From Rahnella laticis (lineage in GTDB: Bacteria > Pseudomonadota > Gammaproteobacteria > Enterobacterales > Enterobacteriaceae): a DNA stretch of 64,000 nt. The DNA lies in the NCBI RefSeq assembly GCF_015644585.1, contig NZ_JADOBI010000007.1, positions 124,001 to 188,000 on the forward strand. Direction: 5' to 3'. The notes under the pieces are model-generated. The model saw only the letters and a list, made by a program, of their open reading frames with translations, was not told where the DNA came from and made no database searches. Made by a program: the position numbers and the translations under genes. Positions 8,749-18,911 of this stretch are shown in pieces (the stretch's first letter is position 1; each line of letters begins with the position of its first letter).

Positions 8749-9564
8749 ATGCCGTACCTTGATGATCCCTTAATTATTTTCACAGACCTGGATGGATCAC
8801 TGCTCGACCATCACGATTACAGCTGGAAACCCGCGCAGCCGTGGCTGGATAAACTGGCTGCCGCGAATGTCCCGTTAATTCTGACCACCAGTAAAACCTC
8901 CGACGAGGTCGCGGCATTACAGACAGCCCTGCACTTAACGCATCAGCCTTTTATTGCAGAAAACGGGGCGATTATCCACCTGCCGCCAGGCTGGCAAACG
9001 CAGGAACAGGAACCGGTTCACGTCATGGGTGCCCGTTACAGCGATATCCGTCAGGCGCTGGTCGATTTGCGCCAGCGTTATGATTTTGAGTTTCGCGGCT
9101 TTGGTGACGTCACGCCAAAACAGGTCGCAGTCTGGACGGGCTTACCTGAAGCACAGGCTGAACTGGCGATGCAGCGCGAAGCGTCCGAACCGCTGGTGTG
9201 GTTTGGTAACGATCTGGATTTTGCACATCTGAAAAAGTGCCTGTCCCGCGAAGGTCTGGCGCTTACGCGCGGCGGCCGCTTCTGGCATGTCATGGGTACC
9301 GACGCCGGAAAAGGTCAGGCGGTGCAATGGCTGTCGCAACTGTACCGGCAACAGCGCGGCGTGCCGGTCGCCAGTATCGGGCTGGGCGATGGCCCGAACG
9401 ATTTATCGATGCTGGAGACCGTGGATTACGCCGTGGTGATTAAAGGCTATCACGAGCATCAGATGCCGGTGAACGACGGGAACGGCTCACAGGTATTTCG
9501 TACCACGGAGTTTGGCCCACACGGCTGGAGCCAGGGGCTGAATCATTTTATTACCCTTCCTTAA
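8749..9564 (+). CDS. yedP: HAD phosphatase, mannosyl/glucosyl-3-phosphoglycerate phosphatase type
   Basis: A 271-aa HAD-superfamily (Cof/MPGP) phosphatase. Motif I is FTDLDGSLLD, motif II is LTTSKT, and motif IV is GLGDGPNDLSML near residue 210. It is the YedP/MpgP family, which dephosphorylates mannosyl- or glucosyl-3-phosphoglycerate. GAGGAG lies upstream of ATG 8749. The next gene, 119 bp downstream on the same strand, is a glycosyltransferase resembling glucosyl-3-phosphoglycerate synthase, so the pair very probably makes glucosylglycerate (synthase, then this phosphatase). Confidence 0.85.
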   Translation: MPYLDDPLIIFTDLDGSLLDHHDYSWKPAQPWLDKLAAANVPLILTTSKTSDEVAALQTALHLTHQPFIAENGAIIHLPPGWQTQEQEPVHVMGARYSDIRQALVDLRQRYDFEFRGFGDVTPKQVAVWTGLPEAQAELAMQREASEPLVWFGNDLDFAHLKKCLSREGLALTRGGRFWHVMGTDAGKGQAVQWLSQLYRQQRGVPVASIGLGDGPNDLSMLETVDYAVVIKGYHEHQMPVNDGNGSQVFRTTEFGPHGWSQGLNHFITLP

Positions 9565-9683
9565 AGGGAGGCGTTAAAGGGAAAGTTGTTTATTCAATGC
9601 CGGGTTTTGCATTGTTTATTGCTCTTTGTTTTACCGATAAGACTTCCAATAATTTTATCTATTCTAAAATTGGAGAATACCGT

Positions 9684-10904
9684 ATGAGCGATTTTTATCA
9701 GGATGGTGTAATCACTAATTTTCATAACCTGACTAACCGTAAAGTTGAAGAACTGGAATACGATTTGCAGGTGTTTTCAGGCCGCCGTTCAATGGGATTA
9801 ATATTACCTTCATTGTTTTCAGAACTTGAAGGCCCGGCGCTGACCCATATTGTTGATGAGCTGACAAAAGTCCCCTATCTGGAAGAAATAGTCATTGGTT
9901 TAGATCGCGCAGACCGCGATCAGTTTTTATTTGCCCGCGAATTTTTTTCCCGCCTGCCGCAGCGTCACCGTATTTTGTGGAATGACGGCCCGCGTCTGAA
10001 GGCGCTGGATGAAGAGCTTAAAAAAGAAAATCTCTCGCCAAATGAACCGGGCAAAGGCCGCAACGTGTGGTTTTGCGCCGGGTATACGCTGGCATCGCGC
10101 CGCACCTCGGTGGTCGGGCTGCACGATTGTGACATTGTCACCTACAGCCGAGACATGCTGGCGCGTCTGATGTATCCGGTGGCAAACCCGAATTTCCATT
10201 ACGATTTCTGCAAGGGCTATTACGCCCGAGTGGCGGACGGGAAATTTAACGGCCGCGTCGGGCGTCTGCTCGTGTTCCCGCTGCTTAAATCGCTGCAAAT
10301 TGTTTATGGTCATTCGGATTTTCTGGAATATCTGCGCACCTTCCGCTATCCGCTTTCCGGTGAATTTGCCATGCGTACGCACGTTCTGAATGATTTGCGC
10401 ATTCCCAGCGACTGGGGTCTGGAAATTGGCGTGTTGTCCGAACTTCACCGCAATACCGCGACGCGCCGTATCTGTCAGGTGGACATCGCTGATAATTACG
10501 ATCACAAGCATCAGCCGATGTCAGAAGATGACGCCACCAACGGTTTGCAGCGCATGAGTATTGATATCACCAAAGCGCTGTACCGTAAGATGGCAATTCT
10601 CGGCGTGAATATCACCAGCGAGTCGTTCCGTATTCTGAAAGCCACGTATTACCGCAACGCGCTGGATATGATAGACAGTTTTGAGAATGATGCGCGGATG
10701 AATGGCCTGTCGTTTGACCGCCACAGTGAAGAATCCGCAGTAGAACTCTTCTCCGGTGCGATAATGGAAGCCGGTCAGGCGTTTGTGGATACGCCGAGTG
10801 AAAAACCGTTTATTCCGAGCTGGAGCCGTGTGCAGTCGGCGTTTCCGGATATGCTGGATCGCATTCATGAAGCGGTGGAAAAAGATAACGAAGGCGACGT
10901 GTAA
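9684..10904 (+). CDS. GT-A glycosyltransferase, probable glucosyl-3-phosphoglycerate synthase
   Basis: A 406-aa soluble glycosyltransferase. Features are LILPSLFSEL at the start of the nucleotide-binding fold, EEIVIGLD, KGRNVWFCAGY and the metal/sugar-nucleotide DxD-type motif GLHDCDIVTYS. SGEFAMRTHVL and PSDWGLEIGVLSEL are acceptor-side motifs seen in GpgS-like enzymes. The reaction expected is UDP-/NDP-glucose + 3-phosphoglycerate giving glucosyl-3-phosphoglycerate. The start at 9684 follows GGAGA by 7 nt; an upstream ATG in frame lacks a site. It pairs with the phosphatase gene before it. The sugar donor is an inference; mannosyl transfer is the alternative. Confidence 0.7.
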   Translation: MSDFYQDGVITNFHNLTNRKVEELEYDLQVFSGRRSMGLILPSLFSELEGPALTHIVDELTKVPYLEEIVIGLDRADRDQFLFAREFFSRLPQRHRILWNDGPRLKALDEELKKENLSPNEPGKGRNVWFCAGYTLASRRTSVVGLHDCDIVTYSRDMLARLMYPVANPNFHYDFCKGYYARVADGKFNGRVGRLLVFPLLKSLQIVYGHSDFLEYLRTFRYPLSGEFAMRTHVLNDLRIPSDWGLEIGVLSELHRNTATRRICQVDIADNYDHKHQPMSEDDATNGLQRMSIDITKALYRKMAILGVNITSESFRILKATYYRNALDMIDSFENDARMNGLSFDRHSEESAVELFSGAIMEAGQAFVDTPSEKPFIPSWSRVQSAFPDMLDRIHEAVEKDNEGDV

Positions 10905-10933
10905 CACCCTGAGGATTCTGAAAACAGAAAAGA

Positions 10934-10959
10934 AAAACGCTGCGATAGCAGCGTTTTTT
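10934..10959. terminator. intrinsic terminator between the glycosyltransferase and terC
   Basis: AACGCTGC-gata-GCAGCGTT followed by a T run; A-rich on the other side, so it can serve both convergent genes. Confidence 0.85.
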
Positions 10960-10991
10960 ATGGAACTGATCAGCAAATTACGGATTAGAAA

Positions 10992-12017
10992 CTAGGCAGA
11001 TTCTTTTTTTCCAGGGAAAAGTAAGCTGGCCACAATACCCAGCGCCAGCACACCCAGCACCACGTAAAGACTGGTTAACGCCTCGATTTCTATCCCGTGA
11101 TGCCACAGATGATTACTTGAGTTCAGCGCCAGTTTTGCTGCAACAAAAAACAGCAGGAAAATCACAGATTTTTCCAGATGCACCAGATATTTACGCAGCG
11201 CCTCAAGCACGAAATACATCGTACGTAAGCCCAGCACGGCGAACATCATGGCGGAATAAACAATCAGCGGTTCGCGGCTGACGGCAATGACCGCAGGCAC
11301 GCTGTCAAAAGCAAACATCAGGTCGGAGATTTCCACAACGGCAATACACAGCAACAGCGGCGTGGCGTAACGCACACCCTTCTTCACGGTAAAGCTGAAG
11401 CCCTGATTTTCCGGTTTCGCCAGTTCAGCTTCGACCTGCTCGCTGCTGACCAGAAAATGCGGCCCTACCAGTTTCGGGAACACCGGGAAAAAGCGGCGCA
11501 CCAGACGGTTAGCGATGTGATCCGAGTAATCATCATTCTCTTCATCATCGTTGCCAGCACGCATCATCAGAATCGCCGTCCACAAAATGACAACGGCAAA
11601 CACCATTTCAACCCACGGCCCCAGCGCCAGGAGGCTGGTGCCGATCACCACAAAAATCCCGCGAAAAACGATGGCACCGATAACGCCCCAGTAAAGAATG
11701 CGATGACGATAACCATCGGGCACTTTAAACCAGGAAAAAATCGCCATAATCACGAACAGGTTGTCCACGGACAATACCTGCTCCAGCGCGTAACCGGTCA
11801 GGAACAAGCTGGCGACTTCTTTGCCATGATGGATATACAAAAAACCGGCAAAGCTGAGAGAAACAGCAATCCAGAAGACGGTCCAGATTGAAGCGCTTTT
11901 CAGGCCAATCGGTTTGTGGCTGCGATGCGCGAAGATATCAATCAGCAGCGCGGCGACGGCCACGACAACAAAAACCACGGTCGTTTCGAATGGGAATCCC
12001 AGAGAATCAGACTGCAT
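10992..12017 (-). CDS. terC: TerC-family integral membrane protein
   Basis: A 341-aa polytopic membrane protein very close in sequence to plasmid TerC of tellurite operons (LFLTGYALEQVLSVDNLFVIMAIFSWF, ILYWGVIGAIVFRGIFV, MFAFDSVPAVIAVSREPLIVYSAMMFAVLGLR). Both conserved Asp-containing membrane motifs (SVDN and FDSVPA) are present; in the Alx/TerC family these relate to metal transport and to metalation of exported proteins. AGGAAAGG lies just before the ATG. No terZABDE genes are nearby, so this is a chromosomal single-gene TerC. The substrate is not known. Confidence 0.85.
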   Translation of the reverse strand: MQSDSLGFPFETTVVFVVVAVAALLIDIFAHRSHKPIGLKSASIWTVFWIAVSLSFAGFLYIHHGKEVASLFLTGYALEQVLSVDNLFVIMAIFSWFKVPDGYRHRILYWGVIGAIVFRGIFVVIGTSLLALGPWVEMVFAVVILWTAILMMRAGNDDEENDDYSDHIANRLVRRFFPVFPKLVGPHFLVSSEQVEAELAKPENQGFSFTVKKGVRYATPLLLCIAVVEISDLMFAFDSVPAVIAVSREPLIVYSAMMFAVLGLRTMYFVLEALRKYLVHLEKSVIFLLFFVAAKLALNSSNHLWHHGIEIEALTSLYVVLGVLALGIVASLLFPGKKESA

Positions 12018-12453
12018 TACACCTTTCCTAAAGTTAAACGAAAGCTAAACGAATCTGCGCATTGTATGCGGTTGCGAAGCGAATGGGTATCAAAGTCGTT
12101 GGCAGGTGGCATTTTGTGCCATAATCTCGCGCGGCAAATTAAGGGTGGAAATTGAATCTCACGCCCGCGAATAATTCATCGTCAGGGAATATCCTTAGGT
12201 TGCTATAAATTGATTCAGACGGCTAATTCATTAAAATAGAATTATAATTTTAACGGATAATTTGACGCAGTTTTAAATCTCATTGATTCTCAATTCGACT
12301 TAATTCCCAGTTCAGATCAAAATATTCCGAAAAAAAACCTGTTTAAAATCGGGGTTTTTTAACATTTCGCTCTTTTCGCTCCATTCAGCTACTTATCACT
12401 CGCAGCAAAAGATGTTAAAATTGACCCATATCAATATTGCCAGAGTGACTATC
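12018..12453. other. 436-bp divergent terC/fnr promoter region
   Basis: No ORF of note is present. The right end holds the fnr promoter with an FNR box. AT-rich sequence fills 12180-12360. I looked for a Mn riboswitch of the yybP-ykoY type before terC and could not recognise one. Confidence 0.5.
12421..12434. promoter_or_regulatory. FNR box in the fnr promoter
   Basis: TTGACCCATATCAA matches the FNR consensus TTGAT-N4-ATCAA with a single mismatch. It lies 19 bp before the fnr start codon, a place that fits negative autoregulation as known for E. coli fnr. Confidence 0.75.
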
Positions 12454-13209
12454 ATGATCCCAGAAAAACGTATTATTCGACGTATCCAATCTGGTGGCTG
12501 TGCAATCCATTGTCAGGACTGTAGCATCAGCCAGCTTTGTATTCCTTTCACCCTGAACGAGCATGAACTCGATCAGCTGGATAACATCATCGAAAGGAAA
12601 AAGCCGATCCAAAAAGGTCAGGCATTGTTTAAAGCCGGTGATGAACTGAAATCCCTTTATGCCATCCGTTCAGGGACCATCAAAAGCTATACCATCACTG
12701 AACAAGGTGACGAACAGATTACCGGTTTCCATCTGGCAGGCGATTTAGTCGGTTTTGATGCCATTGGTGGTTTACAGCACCCAAGTTTCGCACAGGCTCT
12801 GGAAACGTCCATGGTTTGTGAAATCCCGTTTGAGACACTTGATGACCTCTCCGGGAAAATGCCAAATCTGCGCCAGCAAATGATGCGTCTGATGAGCGGT
12901 GAGATCAAAGGTGACCAGGATATGATCCTGCTGTTGTCGAAGAAAAATGCTGAAGAAAGACTGGCGGCGTTTATCTACAACCTCTCCCGCCGTTTTGCAC
13001 AACGTGGCTTCTCTCAGCGCGAATTCCGCCTGACCATGACCCGTGGTGACATCGGTAACTATCTCGGCCTGACCGTTGAAACCATCAGCCGTCTGCTGGG
13101 CCGTTTCCAAAAATCAGAAATGCTGAGTGTTAAAGGCAAGTACATTACGATTGAGAATCACGAAATGCTTTCTCAGTTAGCCGGACAGTCTGCCCCCGTT
13201 TCTGCCTGA
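12454..13209 (+). CDS. fnr: oxygen-sensing transcriptional regulator FNR
   Basis: A 251-aa CRP/FNR regulator that binds DNA as a 4Fe-4S dimer when oxygen is absent. The cluster ligands C20, C23 and C29 ([10 protein letters not shown]) and C122 (SMVCEIPF) are all present. The cNMP-like beta-roll, the dimer helix ([27 protein letters not shown]) and the HTH ([15 protein letters not shown]) are intact. The start is set at the [10 protein letters not shown] residues used by E. coli; an open upstream extension of 14 codons overlaps the FNR box and is rejected. It is followed by uspE, as in other enterics. Confidence 0.98.
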   Translation: MIPEKRIIRRIQSGGCAIHCQDCSISQLCIPFTLNEHELDQLDNIIERKKPIQKGQALFKAGDELKSLYAIRSGTIKSYTITEQGDEQITGFHLAGDLVGFDAIGGLQHPSFAQALETSMVCEIPFETLDDLSGKMPNLRQQMMRLMSGEIKGDQDMILLLSKKNAEERLAAFIYNLSRRFAQRGFSQREFRLTMTRGDIGNYLGLTVETISRLLGRFQKSEMLSVKGKYITIENHEMLSQLAGQSAPVSA

Positions 13210-13364
13210 CCGTTTTGATTTTCTTCTAATAGATTGGCGTCGGATCATTCAAGGAATAATTTGTTGATCCGACTCAATTTCTCCTCTGTCCGATTGCTTA
13301 ATCTTGGTTTACTCTGTACTTAATACACTGACCGCCGTTCTCTTACAGGTGTTAAGGAGTCCCC

Positions 13365-14324
13365 ATGGCTAAGTATCAGAATTTACTGGTTGCTATAGAC
13401 CCCAATCAGGATGACCAACCCGCACTGCGTCGTGCCGTTTATCTGGTGCAGCGTAACGGTGGCCGCATCAAAGCTTTCCTGTCCATTTATGACTTTTCGT
13501 ACGAAATGACGACCATGCTTTCGCCGGATGAGCGAACCAGCATGCGCCAGAGCGTGATCAGCGAAAGAGAAGAATGGATCAAAGAGCAATGCCACTATTA
13601 TGTCGACGCGGGCATTCCGATTGATGTGAAAGTCGTCTGGCACAACAAACCTTTTGAAGCGATTATTCAGGAAGTGATTTCCGGAAATCATGATTTGCTT
13701 CTGAAAATGGCCCATCAGCATGACCGTCTTGAATCCGTTATTTTCACTCCGACGGACTGGAATTTGCTGCGCAAGTGCCCTTGCCCGGTCTGGATGGTGA
13801 AAGACCAGCCGTGGCCGGAAGGCGGTAAAGCGGTGGTTGCCGTTAACCTTTCCAGCGAAGAGCCGTATCACGACCCGCTCAACATCAAACTGGTGAAAGA
13901 GACTATCGAACTCGCCAGCCATGTGAATCAGACCGAAGTCCATCTGGTCGGCGCATATCCTGTGACACCCATTAACATCGCCATCGAACTTCCCGATTTT
14001 GACCCCAGCGTTTACAACGACGCGATACGCGGTCAGCATCTGATTGCGATGAAAGCGCTACGCCAGAAATTCCAGCTCGACGAAAAATTCACGCATGTGG
14101 AAAAAGGCCTGCCGGAAGAAGTCATTCCTGATCTTGCGGAGCATCTGCAAGCGGGTGTGGTGGTGCTGGGGTCTATCGGGCGTACCGGGTTGTCTGCGGC
14201 GTTTCTGGGCAATACCACAGAACAGGTGATCGATCATCTGAAATGTGATTTGCTGGCCATTAAGCCCGATGATTTCGAGTGCCCTATTACGTCGGACGAT
14301 GACGAAGAAGATGACGACGAATAA
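13365..14324 (+). CDS. uspE: universal stress protein E
   Basis: A 319-aa tandem-Usp protein. The first Usp domain begins [15 protein letters not shown] and the second near residue 155 ([10 protein letters not shown]). The second domain carries the ATP-loop-like [20 protein letters not shown]. The C-terminus is strongly acidic ([10 protein letters not shown]). UspE is associated with stress survival, motility and adhesion in E. coli. AAGGAG precedes the ATG by 7 nt. It lies directly downstream of fnr (155-bp gap), the conserved enteric order. Confidence 0.96.
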   Translation: MAKYQNLLVAIDPNQDDQPALRRAVYLVQRNGGRIKAFLSIYDFSYEMTTMLSPDERTSMRQSVISEREEWIKEQCHYYVDAGIPIDVKVVWHNKPFEAIIQEVISGNHDLLLKMAHQHDRLESVIFTPTDWNLLRKCPCPVWMVKDQPWPEGGKAVVAVNLSSEEPYHDPLNIKLVKETIELASHVNQTEVHLVGAYPVTPINIAIELPDFDPSVYNDAIRGQHLIAMKALRQKFQLDEKFTHVEKGLPEEVIPDLAEHLQAGVVVLGSIGRTGLSAAFLGNTTEQVIDHLKCDLLAIKPDDFECPITSDDDEEDDDE

Positions 14325-14345
14325 CGTCTGAACAACGGATAAAAC

Positions 14346-14373
14346 AAAGGCCAGTCATCAGACTGGCCTTTTT
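14346..14373. terminator. bidirectional terminator between uspE and pntB
   Basis: AAAGGCCAGTC-atca-GACTGGCCTTT with flanking A and T runs, between two convergent genes. Confidence 0.9.
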
Positions 14374-14397
14374 CATTACTGAAATACTGATGGAGAA

Positions 14398-15789
14398 TTA
14401 CAGCGCGCGCAGAATTTTCTCCACGCTTTCTTTCGCATCGCCAAACAGCATTTGCGTATTTTCTTTGAAGAACAGCGGGTTCTGTACGCCGGCATAACCG
14501 GTGTTCATCGAACGTTTAAATACGATAACGTTCTGCGCTTTCCACACTTCCAGCACCGGCATGCCGGCGATCGGGCTGCGCGGATCTTCCTGCGCGGCCG
14601 GGTTCACCGTGTCATTCGCACCGATCACCAGCACCACATCGGTATCGCTAAAGTCGTCGTTGATCTCGTCCATTTCCAGCACGATGTCATACGGGACTTT
14701 TGCTTCAGCCAGGAGCACGTTCATGTGGCCCGGTAAACGCCCGGCCACCGGGTGAATACCAAAACGGACTTTGATACCTTTCGCACGCAGTTTCGCCGTG
14801 ATGTCGTGTACAGGATATTGCGCCTGTGCCACCGCCATGCCGTAGCCCGGGGTGATGATCACTGAGCTGGCGTTTTTCAGCATGTCGGCCACTTCTTCGG
14901 CTGACGCTTCATGGTATTCGCCCATTTCTTCCGCATCGCCGGTAGAAGAACCGTCAGTACCGAAACCACCCGCAATCACGCTGATGAACGAACGGTTCAT
15001 CGCTTTACACATGATGTAGGACAGAATCGCACCGGAAGAACCCACCAGCGCACCGGTGACGATCAGCAGGTCGTTGCTCAGCATGAAGCCTGCGGCCGCC
15101 GCGGCCCAACCGGAATAGGAGTTCAGCATGGAAACCACCACCGGCATATCCGCACCACCGATGGAAGAAACCAGATGCCAGCCGAAACCCAGGGCAATAA
15201 TGGTCATGATAAGCAGTGCCAGAACTTGCAGGCCCACGCTATCGGTACGAACGAACGTCACCATCAGCAGGAAAGAAACGACCAGCGCCGCCAGATTCAG
15301 CTTGTGACGGTGTGGCAGTGCGAGCGGTTTGGAAGAGAAAATTCCGCGCAGTTTGCCAAACGCCACAATCGAACCGGTGAAGGTCACCGCACCGATGAAG
15401 ATGCCGAGGAACACTTCGGTCAGATGGATGTTCTCCATCACACCTTCCATCGGTACAGCACCGTGATCCAGATAGCTGTTAAAGCCCACCAGAACCGCAG
15501 CCAGACCCACGAAGCTGTGAAGGATTGCCACCAGCTCAGGCATTTCAGTCATTTCGACTTTACGTGCCAGATATACGCCAATTGCACCACCAATCACCAT
15601 CGCCACGATGATCCAGCCTACATTGCCGGAGTCTGGCCCAAGAATGGTCGCGATCAGCGCGATAGCCATCCCTGTGACACCGAAAATGTTACCCTGCTTT
15701 GACGTTTCATGTTTTGACAGCCCCGCAAGGCTGCAAATAAACAGAATAGCGGCAACAATATATGCTGCTGTAACTAAACCCCCAGACAT
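14398..15789 (-). CDS. pntB: NAD(P) transhydrogenase subunit beta
   Basis: A 463-aa membrane subunit of the proton-translocating transhydrogenase, which couples H+ entry to hydride transfer from NADH to NADP+. About eight or nine hydrophobic segments fill the N-terminal half. The C-terminal NADP-binding domain carries the [12 protein letters not shown] motif and [17 protein letters not shown]. It is the second gene of the pntAB operon, 10 bp downstream of pntA. Confidence 0.97.
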   Translation of the reverse strand: MSGGLVTAAYIVAAILFICSLAGLSKHETSKQGNIFGVTGMAIALIATILGPDSGNVGWIIVAMVIGGAIGVYLARKVEMTEMPELVAILHSFVGLAAVLVGFNSYLDHGAVPMEGVMENIHLTEVFLGIFIGAVTFTGSIVAFGKLRGIFSSKPLALPHRHKLNLAALVVSFLLMVTFVRTDSVGLQVLALLIMTIIALGFGWHLVSSIGGADMPVVVSMLNSYSGWAAAAAGFMLSNDLLIVTGALVGSSGAILSYIMCKAMNRSFISVIAGGFGTDGSSTGDAEEMGEYHEASAEEVADMLKNASSVIITPGYGMAVAQAQYPVHDITAKLRAKGIKVRFGIHPVAGRLPGHMNVLLAEAKVPYDIVLEMDEINDDFSDTDVVLVIGANDTVNPAAQEDPRSPIAGMPVLEVWKAQNVIVFKRSMNTGYAGVQNPLFFKENTQMLFGDAKESVEKILRAL

Positions 15790-15799
15790 ATGTTACCCC

Positions 15800-17329
15800 T
15801 TAGTTCTTGCGAAACATCTTCAGCATGCGCTGAGTGACGGTGAATCCGCCGAAAATATTGATACTGGCAATCAGAACGGCAATAAAGGACAGGAAACTGA
15901 CCCAACCGCCATGACCGATTTGCAGCACGGCACCCACCACGATGATCCCTGAAATGGCGTTAGTGACCGACATTAACGGGGTATGCAACGCATGACTGAC
16001 ATTCCAGACCACGTAATAACCGACCACGCAGGACAGCGCGAAAACGGTAAAGTGGGAGAGGAATTCTTTCGGAGCAACATTGGCCAGCCAGCCAAACAGC
16101 ACGATGGCGACGGCCATGATGATGAATTTGGTCCACGGGTTAGCCGGTTTAGCTTCTGCTTTCACTACAGGTTCAGCGGCTTTCGCAGCTTGTGGCTGTG
16201 CAGAAACCTGAATCGGTGGCGCAGGCCAGGTGACTTCGCCGGTTTTCACCACAGTCACGCCGCGCACAACGGTATCTTCGAAATCAATTTCGATTTCGCC
16301 GTTTTTCTCTTTGCACAGCAGTTTCAGCAGGTTAACCAGGTTGGTGCCGTACAGTTGCGAAGACTGTGTTGGCAGGCGGCTTGGCAGATCGGTGTAACCG
16401 ATGATCTTCACACCGTTTTCAGTTGTGGTGATTTTGTCGGCAACGGTCAGTTCACAGTTACCGCCGGTTTGCGCCGCCAGATCGACAATCACGCTGCCCG
16501 GTTTCATGGAGGCGACCATTTCTTTGGTGATGAGTTTAGGTGCCGGACGGCCCGGGATCAGCGCGGTAGTCACGATAATGTCCACTTCTTCAGCCTGAGC
16601 TGCAAACAGCGCCATTTCCGCTTTGATGAACGCTTCGGACATCACTTTCGCGTAGCCGTCACCGCTGCCCGCTTCTTCTTCGAAGTCCAGTTCCAGGAAC
16701 TCAGCGCCCATACTTTGTACCTGCTCCTTAACTTCAGGGCGGGTATCAAACGCACGAACGATGGCACCAAGGCTGCCTGCTGCACCGATGGCAGCAAGAC
16801 CAGCCACACCGGCACCGATAATCATGACTTTTGCAGGCGGGACTTTACCGGCGGCGGTGATTTGCCCGGTGAAGAAACGGCCAAATTCATGCGCAGCTTC
16901 AACAATCGCACGGTAACCGGCGATGTTAGCCATCGAGCTCAGGGCATCCAGAGATTGCGCGCGGGAAATACGTGGCACAGAATCCATTGCCATCGCCGTC
17001 ACCTGACGGTCGGCCAATTTTTGGATCAGTTCAGGATTTTGCGCGGGCCAGATAAAGCTGACCAGCGTGGTTCCTGCCTGTAATTTGTCAATTTCATCGT
17101 TTTCAGGCGCATTGACCTTCAAAACAATATCTGATTGCCATACATCATCGCCATTGACGACCGAGGCCCCCGCTTCTTCATACGCGGAATCTTCAAAGCT
17201 GGCTAACTTACCGGCACCCTGTTCGATAGCCACCGTGAAGCCGAGTTTGAGCAACTGTTCCACCGTCTTCGGCGTGGCTGCAACCCTGGCTTCATTGGTC
17301 AACCGCTCTTTTGGTACACCAATACGCAT
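15800..17329 (-). CDS. pntA: NAD(P) transhydrogenase subunit alpha
   Basis: A 509-aa subunit carrying the cytoplasmic NAD(H)-binding domain ([33 protein letters not shown]) and, after a Ala/Pro-rich linker near residue 395, about four C-terminal membrane helices. The start [20 protein letters not shown] at 17329 matches the E. coli protein. A 15-codon in-frame extension upstream is not needed, since GAAGGGAA precedes 17329. Confidence 0.97.
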   Translation of the reverse strand: MRIGVPKERLTNEARVAATPKTVEQLLKLGFTVAIEQGAGKLASFEDSAYEEAGASVVNGDDVWQSDIVLKVNAPENDEIDKLQAGTTLVSFIWPAQNPELIQKLADRQVTAMAMDSVPRISRAQSLDALSSMANIAGYRAIVEAAHEFGRFFTGQITAAGKVPPAKVMIIGAGVAGLAAIGAAGSLGAIVRAFDTRPEVKEQVQSMGAEFLELDFEEEAGSGDGYAKVMSEAFIKAEMALFAAQAEEVDIIVTTALIPGRPAPKLITKEMVASMKPGSVIVDLAAQTGGNCELTVADKITTTENGVKIIGYTDLPSRLPTQSSQLYGTNLVNLLKLLCKEKNGEIEIDFEDTVVRGVTVVKTGEVTWPAPPIQVSAQPQAAKAAEPVVKAEAKPANPWTKFIIMAVAIVLFGWLANVAPKEFLSHFTVFALSCVVGYYVVWNVSHALHTPLMSVTNAISGIIVVGAVLQIGHGGWVSFLSFIAVLIASINIFGGFTVTQRMLKMFRKN

Positions 17330-17866
17330 AGTATTCCCTTCACCCTTTTCATTGATGATTTGTGTCATCGACATAACAATTCAATTACCAGCCTGTCGGT
17401 TATATAAACGACCGAAAATCTGTTTTTGCAGGCTGGGTATAACCTACTGAATATCTAATCAATAATCTACGTATCGCAGCGATAGTCAGGCAATTAATAA
17501 TAAAAAAATTGATATGGTCCGCAAACCTGCTGCAAACCGTGAGAAACAGGCCTTTATTTCACCTGAGAATCCTATTTATACCGGATCAATCACTCAGGTA
17601 AGTCTCACTCTACCCCGCCCGGCGCGGGCATAAAAGTTAGAAAATAGTGAATAATTAACATTTATTTCACTACTTGGTTTATTCATCAAACTTATATAAG
17701 TTAGGGACAGTAAAAAAAGAGGTGTGATATCTCGATACCGCTCGCATTATTGCCATAAATTGCTGAGACACTCAGCATTGTTACATGCAATAATCGGCCG
17801 CTAACCTGTTACACATCAAGAATTCAGCACGTTTCAACATTACAGCGCAAGGTGAAAGGATTTTTT
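17330..17866. other. 537-bp divergent pntA/ydgH promoter region
   Basis: No gene is seen. It is AT-rich with a small CCCGC-N5-GCGGG hairpin at 17614-17628 of unknown role. It must contain the pntAB promoter on the left and the ydgH promoter on the right. Confidence 0.5.
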
Positions 17867-18820
17867 ATGAAGCTGACAAAAACGATCATCGCATCGGCCC
17901 TGTTTTCTATTTCTGCGCTGTCCGCAGCACATGCCGCGCAGGAAATTAGCCCGCAGAAAGCAGCAGCCATCAAGCCTTTTGATCGCATTGTTATTACCGG
18001 GCGATTTAACACGCTGGGCGACGCGTCTGACGCCGTCTCCCGCCGTGCCGATACGCTGGGTGCAGATTATTTCTATATTCAAGATACCAATACCACTAAC
18101 AATAGCGGTAACTGGCGCGTAGTTGCAGATATCTATAAAAAAGATGCGCCTGAAGTCAGCAATGACCCGCATTACCGCGTGATTAACGGCGTTGTAGAGC
18201 TTCCGAAAGACGTCGCTTACGGCCTTGAGCCTTTTGATACTGTGACTGTCAGCGGTTTCTACCGCAGCCAGCCAGACGTTAATGATGCTATTACTCAGGC
18301 CGCGAAACAGAAAGGGGCTTACTCCTTCTTCATCGTGCGCCAGATTGATGCCAACAGCGGCGGCAACCAGTACATCACTGCGTTCATTTATAAGAAAGAT
18401 GCACCTAAACGCGTCGTTCAGTCTCCGGATGCCATTCCTGCTGATTCCGAAGCGGGTAAAGCGGCGCTGGCAGCAGGCGGTGCAGCAGCGAAGAAAGTTG
18501 AGATCCCGGGCGTGGCTTCTTCCGGCAGCCCAAGCCGTTCAGTAGGCCGTTTCTTCGAGACGCAGTCTTCTACCGGCCAGCGTTACACCGTCACGGCAAC
18601 TAACGGGGCTAAAATTCAGGAAGTGAACGACGTCACCGCTGCTCAGATGGTTCCGTTCGATTCCACTACCTTCACCGGCCACTTCAACAGCACCACCGAC
18701 GTTTCTCAGGAAGTGGCGAACCGTGCTGCGGCGAAAGGCGCCAAGTTCTACCACATTACCCGTCAGTGGCAGAACAAAAGCGGCGGCAACCTGACCGTGA
18801 GCGCAGACTTCTTCAAATAA
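17867..18820 (+). CDS. ydgH: YdgH family periplasmic protein, three DUF1471 domains
   Basis: A 317-aa exported protein with a signal peptide cut near SALSAAHA. Three repeats of the BhsA/McbA-like (DUF1471) fold follow: residues ~30-105, ~120-195 and ~245-315. Each carries an F-D-x-(V/I)-T-(V/I/F)-(T/S)-G-x-F motif (PFDRIVITGRF, PFDTVTVSGFY, PFDSTTFTGHF). An Ala-rich linker separates repeats two and three. The family is implicated in envelope stress and envelope homeostasis. The start at 17867 has GAAAGGA upstream; a 5-codon longer start would bury it. Adjacent to pntAB as in other enterics. Confidence 0.93.
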   Translation: MKLTKTIIASALFSISALSAAHAAQEISPQKAAAIKPFDRIVITGRFNTLGDASDAVSRRADTLGADYFYIQDTNTTNNSGNWRVVADIYKKDAPEVSNDPHYRVINGVVELPKDVAYGLEPFDTVTVSGFYRSQPDVNDAITQAAKQKGAYSFFIVRQIDANSGGNQYITAFIYKKDAPKRVVQSPDAIPADSEAGKAALAAGGAAAKKVEIPGVASSGSPSRSVGRFFETQSSTGQRYTVTATNGAKIQEVNDVTAAQMVPFDSTTFTGHFNSTTDVSQEVANRAAAKGAKFYHITRQWQNKSGGNLTVSADFFK

Positions 18821-18841
18821 GTCTGACTAACGCTAAAATAC

Positions 18842-18870
18842 AAAAGGCAGCCTTTCAGGGCTGCCTTTTT
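18842..18870. terminator. bidirectional terminator between ydgH and the dipeptidase gene
   Basis: GGCAGCC-tttcag-GGCTGCC with AAAA before and TTTTT after. Confidence 0.88.
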
Positions 18871-18911
18871 ACTTTCTGCAATTCACGTCGCTGCGTGGTT
18901 CTCTGCGAACG

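Noticed and set aside
12018-12200. Possible Mn-sensing yybP-ykoY riboswitch before terC
   Set aside because: The conserved core and stem arrangement could not be recognised on the terC strand.
15983-17083. Long plus-strand ORF (366 codons) opposite pntA
   Set aside because: It is antisense to the well-conserved pntA gene and its product has the Arg/His/Phe-rich composition typical of such shadows.
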